From: Sipunculus nudus
Taxonomy: Eukaryota > Annelida > Sipuncula > Golfingiida > Sipunculidae
Assembly (NCBI GenBank): GCA_026874595.1
Contig: JAPPUL010000079.1
Span: forward strand, 615,001-679,000
DNA: 64,000 nucleotides
Direction of reading: 5' to 3'
Part shown: piece after piece, positions 26,309 to 35,819 of the stretch
Numbering within the stretch: position 1 is the first letter of the stretch
Layout of the letters: every line of letters begins with the position of its first letter
The notes under the pieces: generated by a model
What the model saw: the letters and a program-made list of their open reading frames with translations, nothing else
The model's database searches: none
What the model was told of the DNA's origin: nothing
Made by a program: the position numbers and the translations under genes

Positions 26309-26493
26309 CATAAGTCGCATAATAACGTTTGATACAAAGCATTTACTCGTGCAAACTAACTCTATACTTACTTGCACAAATATTAAGATAATTCCTATGC
26401 TCTAAAAAGCAAGCCTTATTTTGATTCAATAAGCCTTTTGGACACTATATTAAACGTTAACTATACAAAAAAAGCATTTGGGACAAACAATTT

Positions 26494-26518
26494 TGGGAGC
26501 GGAAGGAGTTGAACCTTC

Positions 26519-26550
<32 letters not shown>

Positions 26551-26567
26551 ACCTGAGCTACGCTCCC
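26494..26567 (-). tRNA. tRNA-Ile (GAT)
   Basis: A 74-nt cloverleaf. Acceptor GGGAGCG/CGCTCCC is perfect, discriminator A, loop CTGATAA gives anticodon GAT. CCA is not encoded. It stands alone, about 185 bases upstream of tRNA-Asp on the minus strand, and not in an rRNA spacer where this tRNA often lies. Confidence 0.95.
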
Positions 26568-26760
26568 CTTCCTTTTTGCACAGCATTATTAGTATAATGA
26601 TTATTGCAATACTAAGAACAAAATTAACTTAAATACTTTGGGTTTGTCTGTCAAGTATTATTTTTTTATTTCGCTTTACCCAATTTTTATTTGATTTACA
26701 GCTTATTATGTTTACATTTACTTTAGTATTATAACATTCTATAAGGCACTGTAAAAACAA

Positions 26761-27069
26761 GTGATACACGGACAAAAACCAGCTGCAACACCAGCTATAT
26801 TAAATGATATTTACAAAGTGGTGCTCCAAAGAAAAAAAACAAGACCCACGGACTCTTATGTTGCATCGTTATTTGACAAAGGACTTGATTCTATATTGAA
26901 AAAGCTTATTGAAGAGGCTGGTGAAACTCTTCTCGCAAGCAAGGATGCTTCTAAAGAGGCTATTATACATGAGGTGTCGGATTTGTTTTTTCATGCCATC
27001 GTTCTTTTGTCTTATCATGAGATTGAACCTAATCTTGTATTTGGTGAGCTTAGAAAGCGCTTTAAGTAA
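26761..27069 (+). CDS. hisE: Phosphoribosyl-ATP pyrophosphatase
   Basis: Second step of histidine synthesis: hydrolyses PR-ATP to PR-AMP. The MazG-like four-helix fold shows SYVASLFDKGLDSILKKLIEEAGETLLA, then AIIHEVSDLFFHAIVLL. These carry the acidic metal ligands EExxE and ExxD. Only 102 residues, so it is a free-standing HisE, not fused to HisI. The only in-frame start found is GTG 26761 without a good ribosome site; a GTG at 26818 is an alternative. It precedes trpE by 44 bases, so histidine and tryptophan genes may be co-transcribed. No other his gene is in the window. Confidence 0.85.
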   Translation: MIHGQKPAATPAILNDIYKVVLQRKKTRPTDSYVASLFDKGLDSILKKLIEEAGETLLASKDASKEAIIHEVSDLFFHAIVLLSYHEIEPNLVFGELRKRFK

Positions 27070-27113
27070 AGCTTATATTTAGCTAAGTTAGTTATTTTAT
27101 AAAGAAAGGCATT

Positions 27114-28676
27114 ATGGAATCATATCTTAGTCTGGATGAGCTTTTTAAGCTTAGTAAGGAATATAATTTAATCCCTATATATAAAGAGTTTATAGCAGAT
27201 TTAGAGACTCCTGTATCCCTTTTTATGAAGCTTTATAAAGATAAAGAATACTCCTTTTTGCTTGATTCTGTAACGGGAGGTGAGAGTATTGGGCGTTATT
27301 CTTTTTTAGGAAGCGATCCTGCAATAATATTTCGTGCCAAATATAATATATGCCAGATTATAGAATACGGAACTAAGCATGAGTTTGAGACAAAAGATCC
27401 AATTGGAAGTCTTAAAAAGATTATAAATCGCTATAAAGCATTCTCCTCAGATGAAATAAAAACATCACCATTTCATGGGGGTGCGGTTGGATACTTTAGT
27501 TATGATGCCATACGCATAGTAGAAAAGTTGCCTGACACAAATGAGGACGACCTTAATATCCCGCATATCAACTTCATATTCCCTAAACATATAATAAGTC
27601 TTGACCACGTAACGCATAAAGTGAGAATAACTTATAATATAGACACAAGGAAATACAAAGATACAAAGTCGCTTAAAGCTGAGTATGAGCAGGGGAAAAG
27701 TACAATAGAATCGCTTTATCTAAGCATTAAAACTCCTCTTCTTTTAAGTGGCAATGAAAAAGAAACTAAAAAACCATCAGAAGAAGAAATAGAACAAGAT
27801 ATAGAAGAAGATATAAAACAAGTTGTATCAAAAGCCTCGTTTACGGAGACTGAGTATAAAGCGGCAGTTAGGAAGGCCAAGGAGTATATTATACAAGGAG
27901 ATATATTCCAAGTACAAATATCAAGGCGGCTTGAACACACACTAAAGGGAATAGACCATTTTACAATATATAGGGCTTTGCGCTCAATAAACCCCTCCCC
28001 TTACTTGTTCTATCTTAAATTTAACGACATAGAAATAATAGGCTCATCGCCTGAACTACTTGTCAAGAAGGAAGGGAATAAGGTAATAGCACGTCCTATT
28101 GCAGGGACACGAGGACGAGGGAAGACTAAAGAGTATGAGAGGAAAATGGAGCTTGAGCTTGCAAGTGATGAAAAAGAGCTTGCTGAGCATATCATGCTTG
28201 TGGACCTTGGTAGGAATGATCTTGGGCGAGTATGTAAGTTTGGTAGTGTTAAGCTTGCACATGATGGGCTTAAAGAAAAACTTATGTATGCAGAAAAATA
28301 CTCACATGTAATACACTTGGTCTCGGAGATAGAAGGAATATTAAAAGATGATAAAGATATGTTCGATTTATTTTTGTCCTCGTTTCCAGCCGGCACCTTA
28401 ACCGGAGCACCTAAAATAAGGGCAATGGAGATAATAGAGGAACTTGAGCCGGTAAAACGCGGTCTTTATGGAGGAGGGGTTGCCTATTTTGGTTTTAATG
28501 GAGATATGGACAGTTGCATAATAATAAGGACGGTAGTGATAAAGGATGACAAGGCTTACATACAAACAGCAGGCGGCGTCGTGTACGATTCTAAAGAAGA
28601 GCTTGAATTCTTAGAAACTAAGAATAAGGCAAAGGCAATGCTTAAGGCAATATCTCTTTCCTATAAAATGTCATAA
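27114..28676 (+). CDS. trpE: Anthranilate synthase component I
   Basis: Converts chorismate to anthranilate with TrpG. The 520 residues start with the TrpE N-domain, whose feedback-Trp element is LLDSVTGGESIGRYSFLG (about residues 45-62). The chorismate-binding domain follows: GDIFQVQISRRLEHTL, SPYLFYLKF, GSSPELLVK, RPIAGTRGRGKT, LVDLGRNDLGRVC, FPAGTLTGAPKIRAMEII and QTAGGVVYDSKEELEFLET. An acidic insertion (EEEIEQDIEEDIKQ) separates the domains. trpG does not follow, so the glutaminase subunit is encoded elsewhere. The ribosome site is GAAAGG before ATG 27114. An 11-bp duplication spans the stop codon. Confidence 0.93.
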   Translation: MESYLSLDELFKLSKEYNLIPIYKEFIADLETPVSLFMKLYKDKEYSFLLDSVTGGESIGRYSFLGSDPAIIFRAKYNICQIIEYGTKHEFETKDPIGSLKKIINRYKAFSSDEIKTSPFHGGAVGYFSYDAIRIVEKLPDTNEDDLNIPHINFIFPKHIISLDHVTHKVRITYNIDTRKYKDTKSLKAEYEQGKSTIESLYLSIKTPLLLSGNEKETKKPSEEEIEQDIEEDIKQVVSKASFTETEYKAAVRKAKEYIIQGDIFQVQISRRLEHTLKGIDHFTIYRALRSINPSPYLFYLKFNDIEIIGSSPELLVKKEGNKVIARPIAGTRGRGKTKEYERKMELELASDEKELAEHIMLVDLGRNDLGRVCKFGSVKLAHDGLKEKLMYAEKYSHVIHLVSEIEGILKDDKDMFDLFLSSFPAGTLTGAPKIRAMEIIEELEPVKRGLYGGGVAYFGFNGDMDSCIIIRTVVIKDDKAYIQTAGGVVYDSKEELEFLETKNKAKAMLKAISLSYKMS

Positions 28677-28689
28677 ACATGTCATAAAA
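28668..28689. repeat. 11-bp tandem duplication spanning the trpE stop
   Basis: ATGTCATAAAC (28668-28678) repeated as ATGTCATAAAA (28679-28689). The trpE TAA (28674-28676) is in the first copy. Confidence 0.85.
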
Positions 28690-28790
28690 CTATTCTTTAA
28701 TCTATAATTGCTCTAAACTTGAATGCATTTAACATGCTAAAACGTTTGTGGCAAATGCTTTACTTGCTTTACTTTAAAAAAAAAAGCAAC

Positions 28791-28815
28791 ATGAGAGCCA
28801 AGGAATGGCTCTCAT
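28791..28815. other. Perfect 10-bp stem-loop after trpE
   Basis: ATGAGAGCCA (28791-28800) pairs with TGGCTCTCAT (28806-28815) around loop AGGAA. No T-run follows on the plus strand. An A10 run precedes it, so read on the minus strand it resembles a terminator, but no minus-strand gene needs one here. It sits just before a strong ribosome site at 28829. Confidence 0.7.
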
Positions 28816-28842
28816 GAAGACAATCAATGGAGGAGAAAAAAA

Positions 28843-29083
28843 ATGAAAACTCTACATGTTATATTAAAACACACGCAATAAAAGAATGTGTCAAAATAAA
28901 AGTTTTTTTTATATAAATAATTAGAGAATTAGTCTACTATACGAAAGAGTTAAGCTCTATACGTAGGATGGATTTGTATTTCCGGATGCGGCTGACTTAA
29001 ATACAGCTAATAATAATATCTTAGAAAAGGCAATAAATGTTTTAGATAAAATGCGTTTTGGAAGAAAACTTGTTATTATTTAA
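28843..29083 (+). pseudogene. Decayed small gene (or leader peptide) between trpE and leuS
   Basis: GGAGGAG (28829-28835) stands 7 bases before ATG 28843, an ideal start. The frame closes after 12 codons (MKTLHVILKHTQ). Protein-like sequence then continues in other frames. A -1 shift gives HAIKECVKIKVFFI up to a TAA at 28914. The same frame resumes with IIRELVYYTKELSSIRRMD. After a further shift near 28970 comes FVFPDAADLNTANNNILEKA, ending at TAA 29081-29083. Together these look like one gene of about 80 codons broken by two shifts and one stop. I do not recognise the product. Alternatively only the 12-codon ORF is functional, as a leader peptide before leuS. Confidence 0.4.
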
Positions 29084-29124
29084 AATTCCCAAAAAACAAA
29101 TGAAAAAAGAACGAAGGTCTTAAA

Positions 29125-31707
29125 ATGAGCAGTGAATATGATTATAAGGCGTTAGAAGACAAATGGCAAAAGAGGTGGGAGGAAGAAAAAACATTTAGTA
29201 GCGGAAACATGAGAGAAAAAGGCAATAAATTTTATTGTCTTGAGATGTTCCCCTACCCATCTGGCGAGATTCACATGGGACACGTAAGGAACTACGCAAT
29301 AGGAGACGCAATAGCAAATCTACAAAGGCTACTTGGCAAACAAGTGCTGCATCCAATGGGTTGGGATGCATTTGGACTGCCCGCAGAGAACGCAGCATTT
29401 GAAAAAGGGATACATCCAAAGGAATGGACCTATAGTAATATAGAGAAGATGAAGAGTCAATTAAAGAGGTTTGGCTTTTCATACGACTGGGAGAAAGAAC
29501 TTATAACATGCGACAAAGAATATTACAAATGGCAGCAAGCATTATTTTTAGAGTTATACGAGCATGGTTTAATATATAAGAAGGAAGCGCCGGTTAACTG
29601 GTGTCCGAATGACATGACAGTACTTGCAAATGAGCAGGTAGCAAATGGATGTTGCTGGAGGTGCGGAACAGAGATTGAGATAAAGAAGATGTCGCAATGG
29701 TTTATAAAGATAACAGAGTACGCCGATGAGCTTCTTAGTGGGTATAATGAGCTTGGCAACTGGCCAGAACAAGTGATAACGATGCAAGAGAACTGGATAG
29801 GAAAAAGCTTTGGACTTTATATAAACTTCAAATTGAGAGGAAAAGAGCTTGCAATATTCACAACGCGTCCAGACACAATATACGGAGTAAGCTTCATGGC
29901 GATATCGCCTGAGCATGATTTGATAGATGAGCTAATAGAAGGCAATCCGAGAAAAGGTCAGATAGAGGAGTTTGTAGCTAGGATAATAAAACAAGACAGA
30001 ATAGAAAGGACGCGAGAAGACATAAGCAAAGAGGGGATATTTACAGGAGAGTACGCAGAGAATCCGTTTAATGGAGCTAAAATTCCCTTATACATAGCAA
30101 ATTTTGTATTAGTAGAGTACGGGACAGGGGTGGTTATGGGAGTTCCGGCACATGATAGTAGGGATTTTCTTTTTGCGAAAAAGTACGATATACCTATAAA
30201 TGTGGTGATACAAGCTGAAGAAGGGATGATAGGAAGTAGTTTAGAAGGGGCATATACGAAGTCGGGGATACTAATAAACTCCGATAAATTTGATGGTATG
30301 AGCAGTGAGGACGCAAAGCAGGCGATAATAAAGGAAGCGGAGTTAAAAGGGTATGGAAAAGGGAAGCTAGAGTATAGGCTAAAGGATTGGCTAATATCAA
30401 GACAACGCTACTGGGGCAATCCGATTCCGATAATCTACTGCAAACGCTGCGGGATTGTTCCTGTTGCAAGAGAGTCGCTGCCGGTGATTCTTCCTGATGA
30501 TGTAGAGTTCAAAGAGCTTGGCAATCCTCTTTCTCACAATGAAAAGTTTCTAAGGACTAAATGTCCAAAGTGCGGTGGGGATGCAAAGCGTGAAACTGAC
30601 ACAATGGATACCTTTGTATGTTCGTCCTGGTACTTTTTAAGATACTGCAGCCCAAAAGAAGATACAAATATATTAAATAAAGAACTCGTAGATTATTGGA
30701 TGAACGTAGACCAATATGTAGGGGGTATAGAACATGCAATATTACATCTTTTATACGCTCGATTTTTTACAAAAGCACTAAACGATCTTGGCTATACAAG
30801 CTATAAAGAACCGTTTAAGAATCTGCTAACACAGGGTATGGTAGTATCGCCGTCCTACTTTTCACGAAAGGCAAGAAGATATTATAGCAAAGAAGAACTA
30901 GCTGGGCATAAAACGTGTCCCGAAACAGGAGAAAAGCTTATAATAAAGCTTGAGAAGATGTCGAAATCGAAGAAGAATGGCGTTGATCCAAACAACATGT
31001 TAGACAAGTACGGAGCAGACACACTAAGGTTGTTCGTACTATTTGCCGCGCCTCCAAAACGAGACCTTGAATGGAGCGAGCGAGGGGTAGGAGGATGTTC
31101 TAAATTTATAAATCGTGTATACAGATTATATTTGTTGTATAGTCAAAAGTCAAAAGGAAGTGATAGAGTAAGCTATAAGCACTTTGAAGAAAAAATATAT
31201 CCTACTTTATCAGATAGTTATAAAGAAGTATACCGTAAAATGCATAAAACGATAAAGAAGGTAAGAGAAGATTTCATAGAAAGATATCAGTTCAACACAG
31301 GGATAGCAGCGATAATGGAGTTTATAAACAGTCTATACAGCGTTGAGTATGTAAGTAAAGAGAGTAAGATATTGCTTCGACTAAGCCTTATGGCAGTAAC
31401 AAAACTACTAGGCCCGATAACACCGCATCTATCTGAGGAATTGCATGAAAAACTAGGCGGGGAGGGTAGTGTTTTTGGCAGCGGATTTATAAATTACAAT
31501 AAAGTGTTTGTCAAAAAAGATAATATAACTTATGTTTTTCAAGTGAACGGGAAGGTACGGGCACGAGAGACATTACCGGCAGACATTAATGAGGATGGAC
31601 TAAAGCAAGCAGTGTTTAATAATGAAGTAATAATGAAGTGGATAGGACAAAATAGCGTAAAGAAGGTTATAGTAGTAAAAAACAAGCTTGTGAACGTCGT
31701 AATATAG
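29125..31707 (+). CDS. leuS: Leucyl-tRNA synthetase
   Basis: Charges tRNA-Leu. The 860 residues have the class I signature HMGH (50-53) within EMFPYPSGEIHMGHVRNYA and KMSKS (611-615). A zinc-binding insertion shows CKRCG and CPKCGG, and the CP1 editing domain shows FTTRPDTIYG and VMGVPAHDSRD. RQRYWGNPIP and DTFVCSSWYFLR are also diagnostic. The C-terminal anticodon-binding part ends with VFQVNGKVRAR. Intact and of normal length. AAGG precedes ATG 29125. The lipoprotein gene follows after 4 bases, implying co-transcription. Confidence 0.97.
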   Translation: MSSEYDYKALEDKWQKRWEEEKTFSSGNMREKGNKFYCLEMFPYPSGEIHMGHVRNYAIGDAIANLQRLLGKQVLHPMGWDAFGLPAENAAFEKGIHPKEWTYSNIEKMKSQLKRFGFSYDWEKELITCDKEYYKWQQALFLELYEHGLIYKKEAPVNWCPNDMTVLANEQVANGCCWRCGTEIEIKKMSQWFIKITEYADELLSGYNELGNWPEQVITMQENWIGKSFGLYINFKLRGKELAIFTTRPDTIYGVSFMAISPEHDLIDELIEGNPRKGQIEEFVARIIKQDRIERTREDISKEGIFTGEYAENPFNGAKIPLYIANFVLVEYGTGVVMGVPAHDSRDFLFAKKYDIPINVVIQAEEGMIGSSLEGAYTKSGILINSDKFDGMSSEDAKQAIIKEAELKGYGKGKLEYRLKDWLISRQRYWGNPIPIIYCKRCGIVPVARESLPVILPDDVEFKELGNPLSHNEKFLRTKCPKCGGDAKRETDTMDTFVCSSWYFLRYCSPKEDTNILNKELVDYWMNVDQYVGGIEHAILHLLYARFFTKALNDLGYTSYKEPFKNLLTQGMVVSPSYFSRKARRYYSKEELAGHKTCPETGEKLIIKLEKMSKSKKNGVDPNNMLDKYGADTLRLFVLFAAPPKRDLEWSERGVGGCSKFINRVYRLYLLYSQKSKGSDRVSYKHFEEKIYPTLSDSYKEVYRKMHKTIKKVREDFIERYQFNTGIAAIMEFINSLYSVEYVSKESKILLRLSLMAVTKLLGPITPHLSEELHEKLGGEGSVFGSGFINYNKVFVKKDNITYVFQVNGKVRARETLPADINEDGLKQAVFNNEVIMKWIGQNSVKKVIVVKNKLVNVVI

Positions 31708-31711
31708 TGTT

Positions 31712-32833
31712 ATGAAAAAACCGATATTAATATTCGTACTACTTTTAACGCTAAATTTCATAACGCGTTGTGGCAATGAAACTAAAAACAAGCCAGAAAA
31801 GAGCGAAAAAGGGATACCACTACCAAAGGGCCCAATAAATACCTTTACGGTGGTAGATTATAAAGGTGATGAGACAGAAGCTGTAGCTCCATCTACTAAG
31901 AAAAAATCTACTGAGACAAAAGAAAATACCAAAAAAGAAAATACCAAAAAAGAGAAGAAATGGAAAAGATCAAGTAAAGAAGCTGAAGAGGTTTTAGATA
32001 AGTCTAAAAAAGGTGCTAAACCAAATCTCAAAGATAAAATAATAAAGAATAAGGTACGGAAAATAAACTTAGACATACCTAGTGGCTTGATAGCGAATAA
32101 GTATATAAAGAATCTGCACTCAGGGGAGATTAATCTAATAAGAGCCAAAATATATGCAAAATATGGTTATGATTTTTATAGTGTATGGGGAAAAAACTTT
32201 TATAAGTCAAAATATGGCTATATATCAAAGGCAAGCAATAAAGTATATAAGAGGTTAAACAGAGTAGACAAAGCCAATGAAGATAAACTAAAAGCGCAAC
32301 TGATAAAGAATTACAAAAGGAGCCTCAAACTATATTATCCGATTTATACAGGACACATATTGCGTGAGATAAATTACAGTAAAGTACGCCAAAAATACTT
32401 TGAGGATATAAAAGATTTAAATCCGGTAGTGCCAGAAGGTTTACCGAGAACGAGATTTGGGATATCAAAACCAAAGTTTGGCAAACAAATAAGAAGAACG
32501 TCTTGGGAATTGCTAATAAAGGGGCATAAGAATTTTAATGCCTTAAAAATACCCTTAAATAGGGAACGAGTATATCTTGTTCTCTATTATTATAGAAGCA
32601 GTAAAATAAAATATATAGTAGGCTACGATGCATTTGTCGGACACATAGGCCCTCAGGATGCAAAACATTTTTCATTTTATGATTTTAAAGGTGCACTACG
32701 TCGTCATATATCTATTGGAACGCAGGAGGTGTATGAAAGTGATTATATGTATAAAGACGGCAAGATGGACAGGATAATAGAGCAGATAATAAATGATAAA
32801 AGCATAAAAGTTAACATATATAAGATAAACTAA
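31712..32833 (+). CDS. YARHG-domain lipoprotein
   Basis: A 373-residue probable lipoprotein. The signal peptide ends at NFITRC (Cys about residue 20), a loose spirochaete-style lipobox with an unusual Arg at -1. A Lys/Glu/Thr-rich linker with a tandem NTKKE repeat (about residues 70-80) follows. Then comes a YARHG-like domain: GEINLIRAKIYAKYGYDF, ...WGKNFYKSKYGY, ...LNRVDKANEDKLKAQL (about 132-200). YARHG domains are extracellular modules of unknown role. The C-terminal half (about 240-373) is unassigned and beta-rich. It sits between leuS and mutS2 in a tight plus-strand run; the lipid anchor predicts an envelope location. A 15-bp duplication spans the stop. Confidence 0.72.
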   Translation: MKKPILIFVLLLTLNFITRCGNETKNKPEKSEKGIPLPKGPINTFTVVDYKGDETEAVAPSTKKKSTETKENTKKENTKKEKKWKRSSKEAEEVLDKSKKGAKPNLKDKIIKNKVRKINLDIPSGLIANKYIKNLHSGEINLIRAKIYAKYGYDFYSVWGKNFYKSKYGYISKASNKVYKRLNRVDKANEDKLKAQLIKNYKRSLKLYYPIYTGHILREINYSKVRQKYFEDIKDLNPVVPEGLPRTRFGISKPKFGKQIRRTSWELLIKGHKNFNALKIPLNRERVYLVLYYYRSSKIKYIVGYDAFVGHIGPQDAKHFSFYDFKGALRRHISIGTQEVYESDYMYKDGKMDRIIEQIINDKSIKVNIYKIN

Positions 32834-32848
32834 TATAAGATAAACTAA
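32819..32848. repeat. 15-bp perfect tandem duplication spanning a stop codon
   Basis: TATAAGATAAACTAA twice (32819-32833 and 32834-32848). The lipoprotein TAA is the last three bases of the first copy. Confidence 0.92.
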
Positions 32849-32857
32849 AAAAGCATT

Positions 32858-35269
32858 ATGGACTTTGAAGTAAAGGAGCTTCTAGACTGGGCTTACATAG
32901 AAGAAGGGTTAAAACGCTATTCAATTCTAGAAAACGAATCAAAAGACAAAGTTATAAAACTAACAATGTATAAGGACAAAGCTAAGTTGGAATGTGCTTT
33001 AGAGGAACTTGAGGAGGCAAGATTATACCTTGAAGGACACGGAGATATAGAAGGGCTTAAAATATACGACATTAAAGAGTATCTTAAGTCCTGCACAAAA
33101 GAAAACAGTTATCTAGAAAGCAAAGATTTATTAAAGATAGGAAAAACGCTATCAAGTGCCCGCAAGATATATAGTAATATAAAAAAGAGTGAAACTAAAA
33201 CAACTTTACTAAAGAAAGTGGTTTTGGAATTTAATAGTCAATCAGAACTTGAGAGGCTAATAAATAATAGTATAGACAAAGAAGGCAAAATAAAGTACGG
33301 AGCAAATGAACGACTTACAAACCTTAAAGACTCTATAAGACATGAGAGGAAAAGCCTAGAAGATAAATTATCTAAAATACTTGATAACAAATGGTTAAAA
33401 GGGCTGGTGCAGGATAAGATAGTGACAAAGCGTCATAATAGATACGTAATACCGATAAAGCAAGAACTAAGAAGTGATTTTAAAGGAATAATAATAGACA
33501 AATCAAATAGTGAACAAACAGTGTTTATGGAGCCTTATGTAGCAATAGAAGATAATAATAAACTTCTAATGCTAAATAAAAGCTTAGAAGCGGAGAAAAT
33601 AAACTTACTAAAGAACCTAAGTAGCATACTAAAAGCAGAGAAATCTAATTTAGAAAGTCTTTTAGAGGGTCTAAAACATTTCAATACAATATGGAGCAAA
33701 GCAAAGCTTTGTATAGAGCTAAATTGCACAAAGCCGGATATAAACACTAGCGGCTATTTTAATATAGTAGGAGCAAGGCATCCTCTACTCGGCGAGAAGG
33801 CAAGTCCAATTAATCTAGTTTTAGGAAAAGAGTATAATATACTAATACTAACAGGGCCAAATGCAGCAGGCAAGAGCTTAGCATTAAAGACTTTGGGACT
33901 TATGGTTTTAATGTGCTTACATGGACTTGGCATTCCGGCAGATAAAGGTAGTATGATATCTCTAGTAGACAATATATTTATAGAGATAGGAGATAAACAA
34001 GATATAGATAAGGGATTATCAAGCTTTTCGGGACATATAAGCAGTATAAGCAAGATATTAAAACAAGCATCTAAAGAGAGTTTGGTATTAATAGACGAAC
34101 TTGCCTTAGGCACTGACCCTGCTGAAGGAAATGCTCTGGCTTTAGCCATACTCCAGGAGTTTAAGCTAATTAAATCTAAAACATTAATTACAACACATTA
34201 TAAATCCTTTCATGAATATAGTCTATTGAATGAGGAGGCTTATAAAGCAAGTAAGTTAATGCATGCTTCTTGCCTAGTATATAGATCTGAAGACGATACA
34301 TTTGGAGCTGTTAATAATAAAACTGTTAATAATAAAGCAAACTATAAATTAGTATATGGCAAGGTAGCAAAAAGTGATGCTTTGGCTTTAGCTAAGTTAA
34401 TGGGTTTAGAAGATAAGATACTATCTCGTGCACATGAGTTTTTAGAGGGCGAACTATCAAATAATGACAAGCTAATTGAGAAGCTAATTGACTTTAAAAG
34501 CGATTTAGAAGAAAAGAAAGCACAATATAATAAAATGCTTTCTCAAGTTAAAGATAAAGAGATTAAGCTAAAAGCTAAAGAGCAGAGGCTACAAAAAAGA
34601 GAGCTTAGTTTAAAAGAAAACATAATAAATAAAGAACTTAGAATACTTAAGGATATTAGGAAAGAGGCACTTGCTAAGTTCAAAGAAATATCTAAATTAC
34701 ATGAGAAATTACATGAGAATGAAACTGCTAAGACAAAGTTACAGGGTATAGAAAACAGTTTTGTTAAAGTTAAGAAGTTTAAAGATGCATTAAAAGTAAA
34801 AGATATAAGCGAAAAGGAAGATAATGAAACTTTACATCAAGGGGATATAGTAATAATACCAAAACTTAATAAAAAGGGCAAGGTATTAAATGTAGATAAA
34901 AAGAGAGTTATAGTCGATGTTAATTCCTTAAAGATAGGATTTCCAAAAGAAGATGTTAAAAGGGCTAAAGAGCAAGAAGATAAAGCAAAAGAAGAGGTAA
35001 TAACTTATTCAAAAGATATAAATTCCCCGCCATATGAGTTAAACATTATAGGTCGTGATTCAGAGAGTGCTACAAAGCTCACAAACAAATATATAGAAAA
35101 CTTAAGTGCTTACAATAGGGAATATGGCAAGATTATTCATGGCTTTGGGAAAGGTATTTTAAGAAATGCTATTATAAACATTTTAAAAGAACATAAATTA
35201 ATAAAAGATTTTAGTAATAGTAATAAAAATCATGGCGGACTTGGGGTTACTCTCTTTACATTAAAATAG
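32858..35269 (+). CDS. mutS2: Endonuclease MutS2
   Basis: MutS2 suppresses recombination or rescues collided ribosomes; it is not the mismatch-repair MutS. The 803 residues have the MutS core with ATPase Walker A GPNAAGKS (333-340), SLVLIDELALGTDPAEGNAL and TTHYKSFHEY. Next is a long coiled coil (about 530-650), then a KOW-like segment (LHQGDIVIIPKLNKKGKVLN). The C-terminal Smr domain (YELNIIGRD..., IIHGFGKGILRNAI) is the nuclease part. No mismatch-recognition domain I is present, consistent with MutS2. It converges on aroK with a 4-base gap and no visible terminator. Confidence 0.93.
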   Translation: MDFEVKELLDWAYIEEGLKRYSILENESKDKVIKLTMYKDKAKLECALEELEEARLYLEGHGDIEGLKIYDIKEYLKSCTKENSYLESKDLLKIGKTLSSARKIYSNIKKSETKTTLLKKVVLEFNSQSELERLINNSIDKEGKIKYGANERLTNLKDSIRHERKSLEDKLSKILDNKWLKGLVQDKIVTKRHNRYVIPIKQELRSDFKGIIIDKSNSEQTVFMEPYVAIEDNNKLLMLNKSLEAEKINLLKNLSSILKAEKSNLESLLEGLKHFNTIWSKAKLCIELNCTKPDINTSGYFNIVGARHPLLGEKASPINLVLGKEYNILILTGPNAAGKSLALKTLGLMVLMCLHGLGIPADKGSMISLVDNIFIEIGDKQDIDKGLSSFSGHISSISKILKQASKESLVLIDELALGTDPAEGNALALAILQEFKLIKSKTLITTHYKSFHEYSLLNEEAYKASKLMHASCLVYRSEDDTFGAVNNKTVNNKANYKLVYGKVAKSDALALAKLMGLEDKILSRAHEFLEGELSNNDKLIEKLIDFKSDLEEKKAQYNKMLSQVKDKEIKLKAKEQRLQKRELSLKENIINKELRILKDIRKEALAKFKEISKLHEKLHENETAKTKLQGIENSFVKVKKFKDALKVKDISEKEDNETLHQGDIVIIPKLNKKGKVLNVDKKRVIVDVNSLKIGFPKEDVKRAKEQEDKAKEEVITYSKDINSPPYELNIIGRDSESATKLTNKYIENLSAYNREYGKIIHGFGKGILRNAIINILKEHKLIKDFSNSNKNHGGLGVTLFTLK

Positions 35270-35273
35270 ACGC

Positions 35274-35819
35274 TTATATCATTTTCTTAGACTTTATAAA
35301 ATCTATAATAAGCTCAACACACTCATAAGCATCATAAGAAGATGTGTCAATAATAATATCTTTAAGCTCTTTATAATATCTATCCCGCTCTTTTAACTTA
35401 TACGTTATCTCGTCCTTTAACGATTTGTCCGTTAAGGCGGGTCTTACTCCCGCTTCCTTATACATGTCATTACAAAGCCTTTTATATATGTCTTGCTCAC
35501 TTGCTTCAAGTAGTATATTATAACCATGCTCTTTTAATAATACTCTATTCCTTTCTCTAACTACTATACCCCCACCAGTCGATAATATTATAGGGCTTTT
35601 AAGCTTACAAAGTCTTTCAAGTACTTCACTCTCTATATCACGAAAACCTTCCTCCCCAATCTCTCTAAATATATCTAATACGCTCTTTTTATACTCCCTT
35701 ACTATATAATCATCTGTATCATAAAACAAAAAACCCAAAAGACGACCCTTAAGAATACCACCCAGAGTACTCTTGCCTACCCCCCTGTACCCTAGCAGAT
35801 TTATATGCCTACGGTACAT
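35274..35819 (-). CDS. aroK: Shikimate kinase
   Basis: Phosphorylates shikimate at O3, fifth step of the shikimate pathway. The 181 residues have P-loop GYRGVGKST (about 11-19), the shikimate-binding DTDDYI and FREIGEEGFRDIESEVL, STGGGIVVRERNRVLLKE, and the lid-region Arg in GVRPALTD. The ATG overlaps the last 11 bases of the upstream TPR gene in another frame, suggesting translational coupling. An envelope-type TPR gene and aroK sharing a transcript looks fortuitous. Confidence 0.93.
   Translation of the reverse strand: MYRRHINLLGYRGVGKSTLGGILKGRLLGFLFYDTDDYIVREYKKSVLDIFREIGEEGFRDIESEVLERLCKLKSPIILSTGGGIVVRERNRVLLKEHGYNILLEASEQDIYKRLCNDMYKEAGVRPALTDKSLKDEITYKLKERDRYYKELKDIIIDTSSYDAYECVELIIDFIKSKKMI

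Noticed and set aside
28860-28910. Rho-independent terminator after trpE
   Set aside because: An ACACA/TGTGT pair before a T8 run is only 5 bp with a long loop. The sequence is better explained as part of a decayed ORF.
28900-29124. T-box riboswitch upstream of leuS
   Set aside because: No recognisable T-box sequence or antiterminator arrangement was found.
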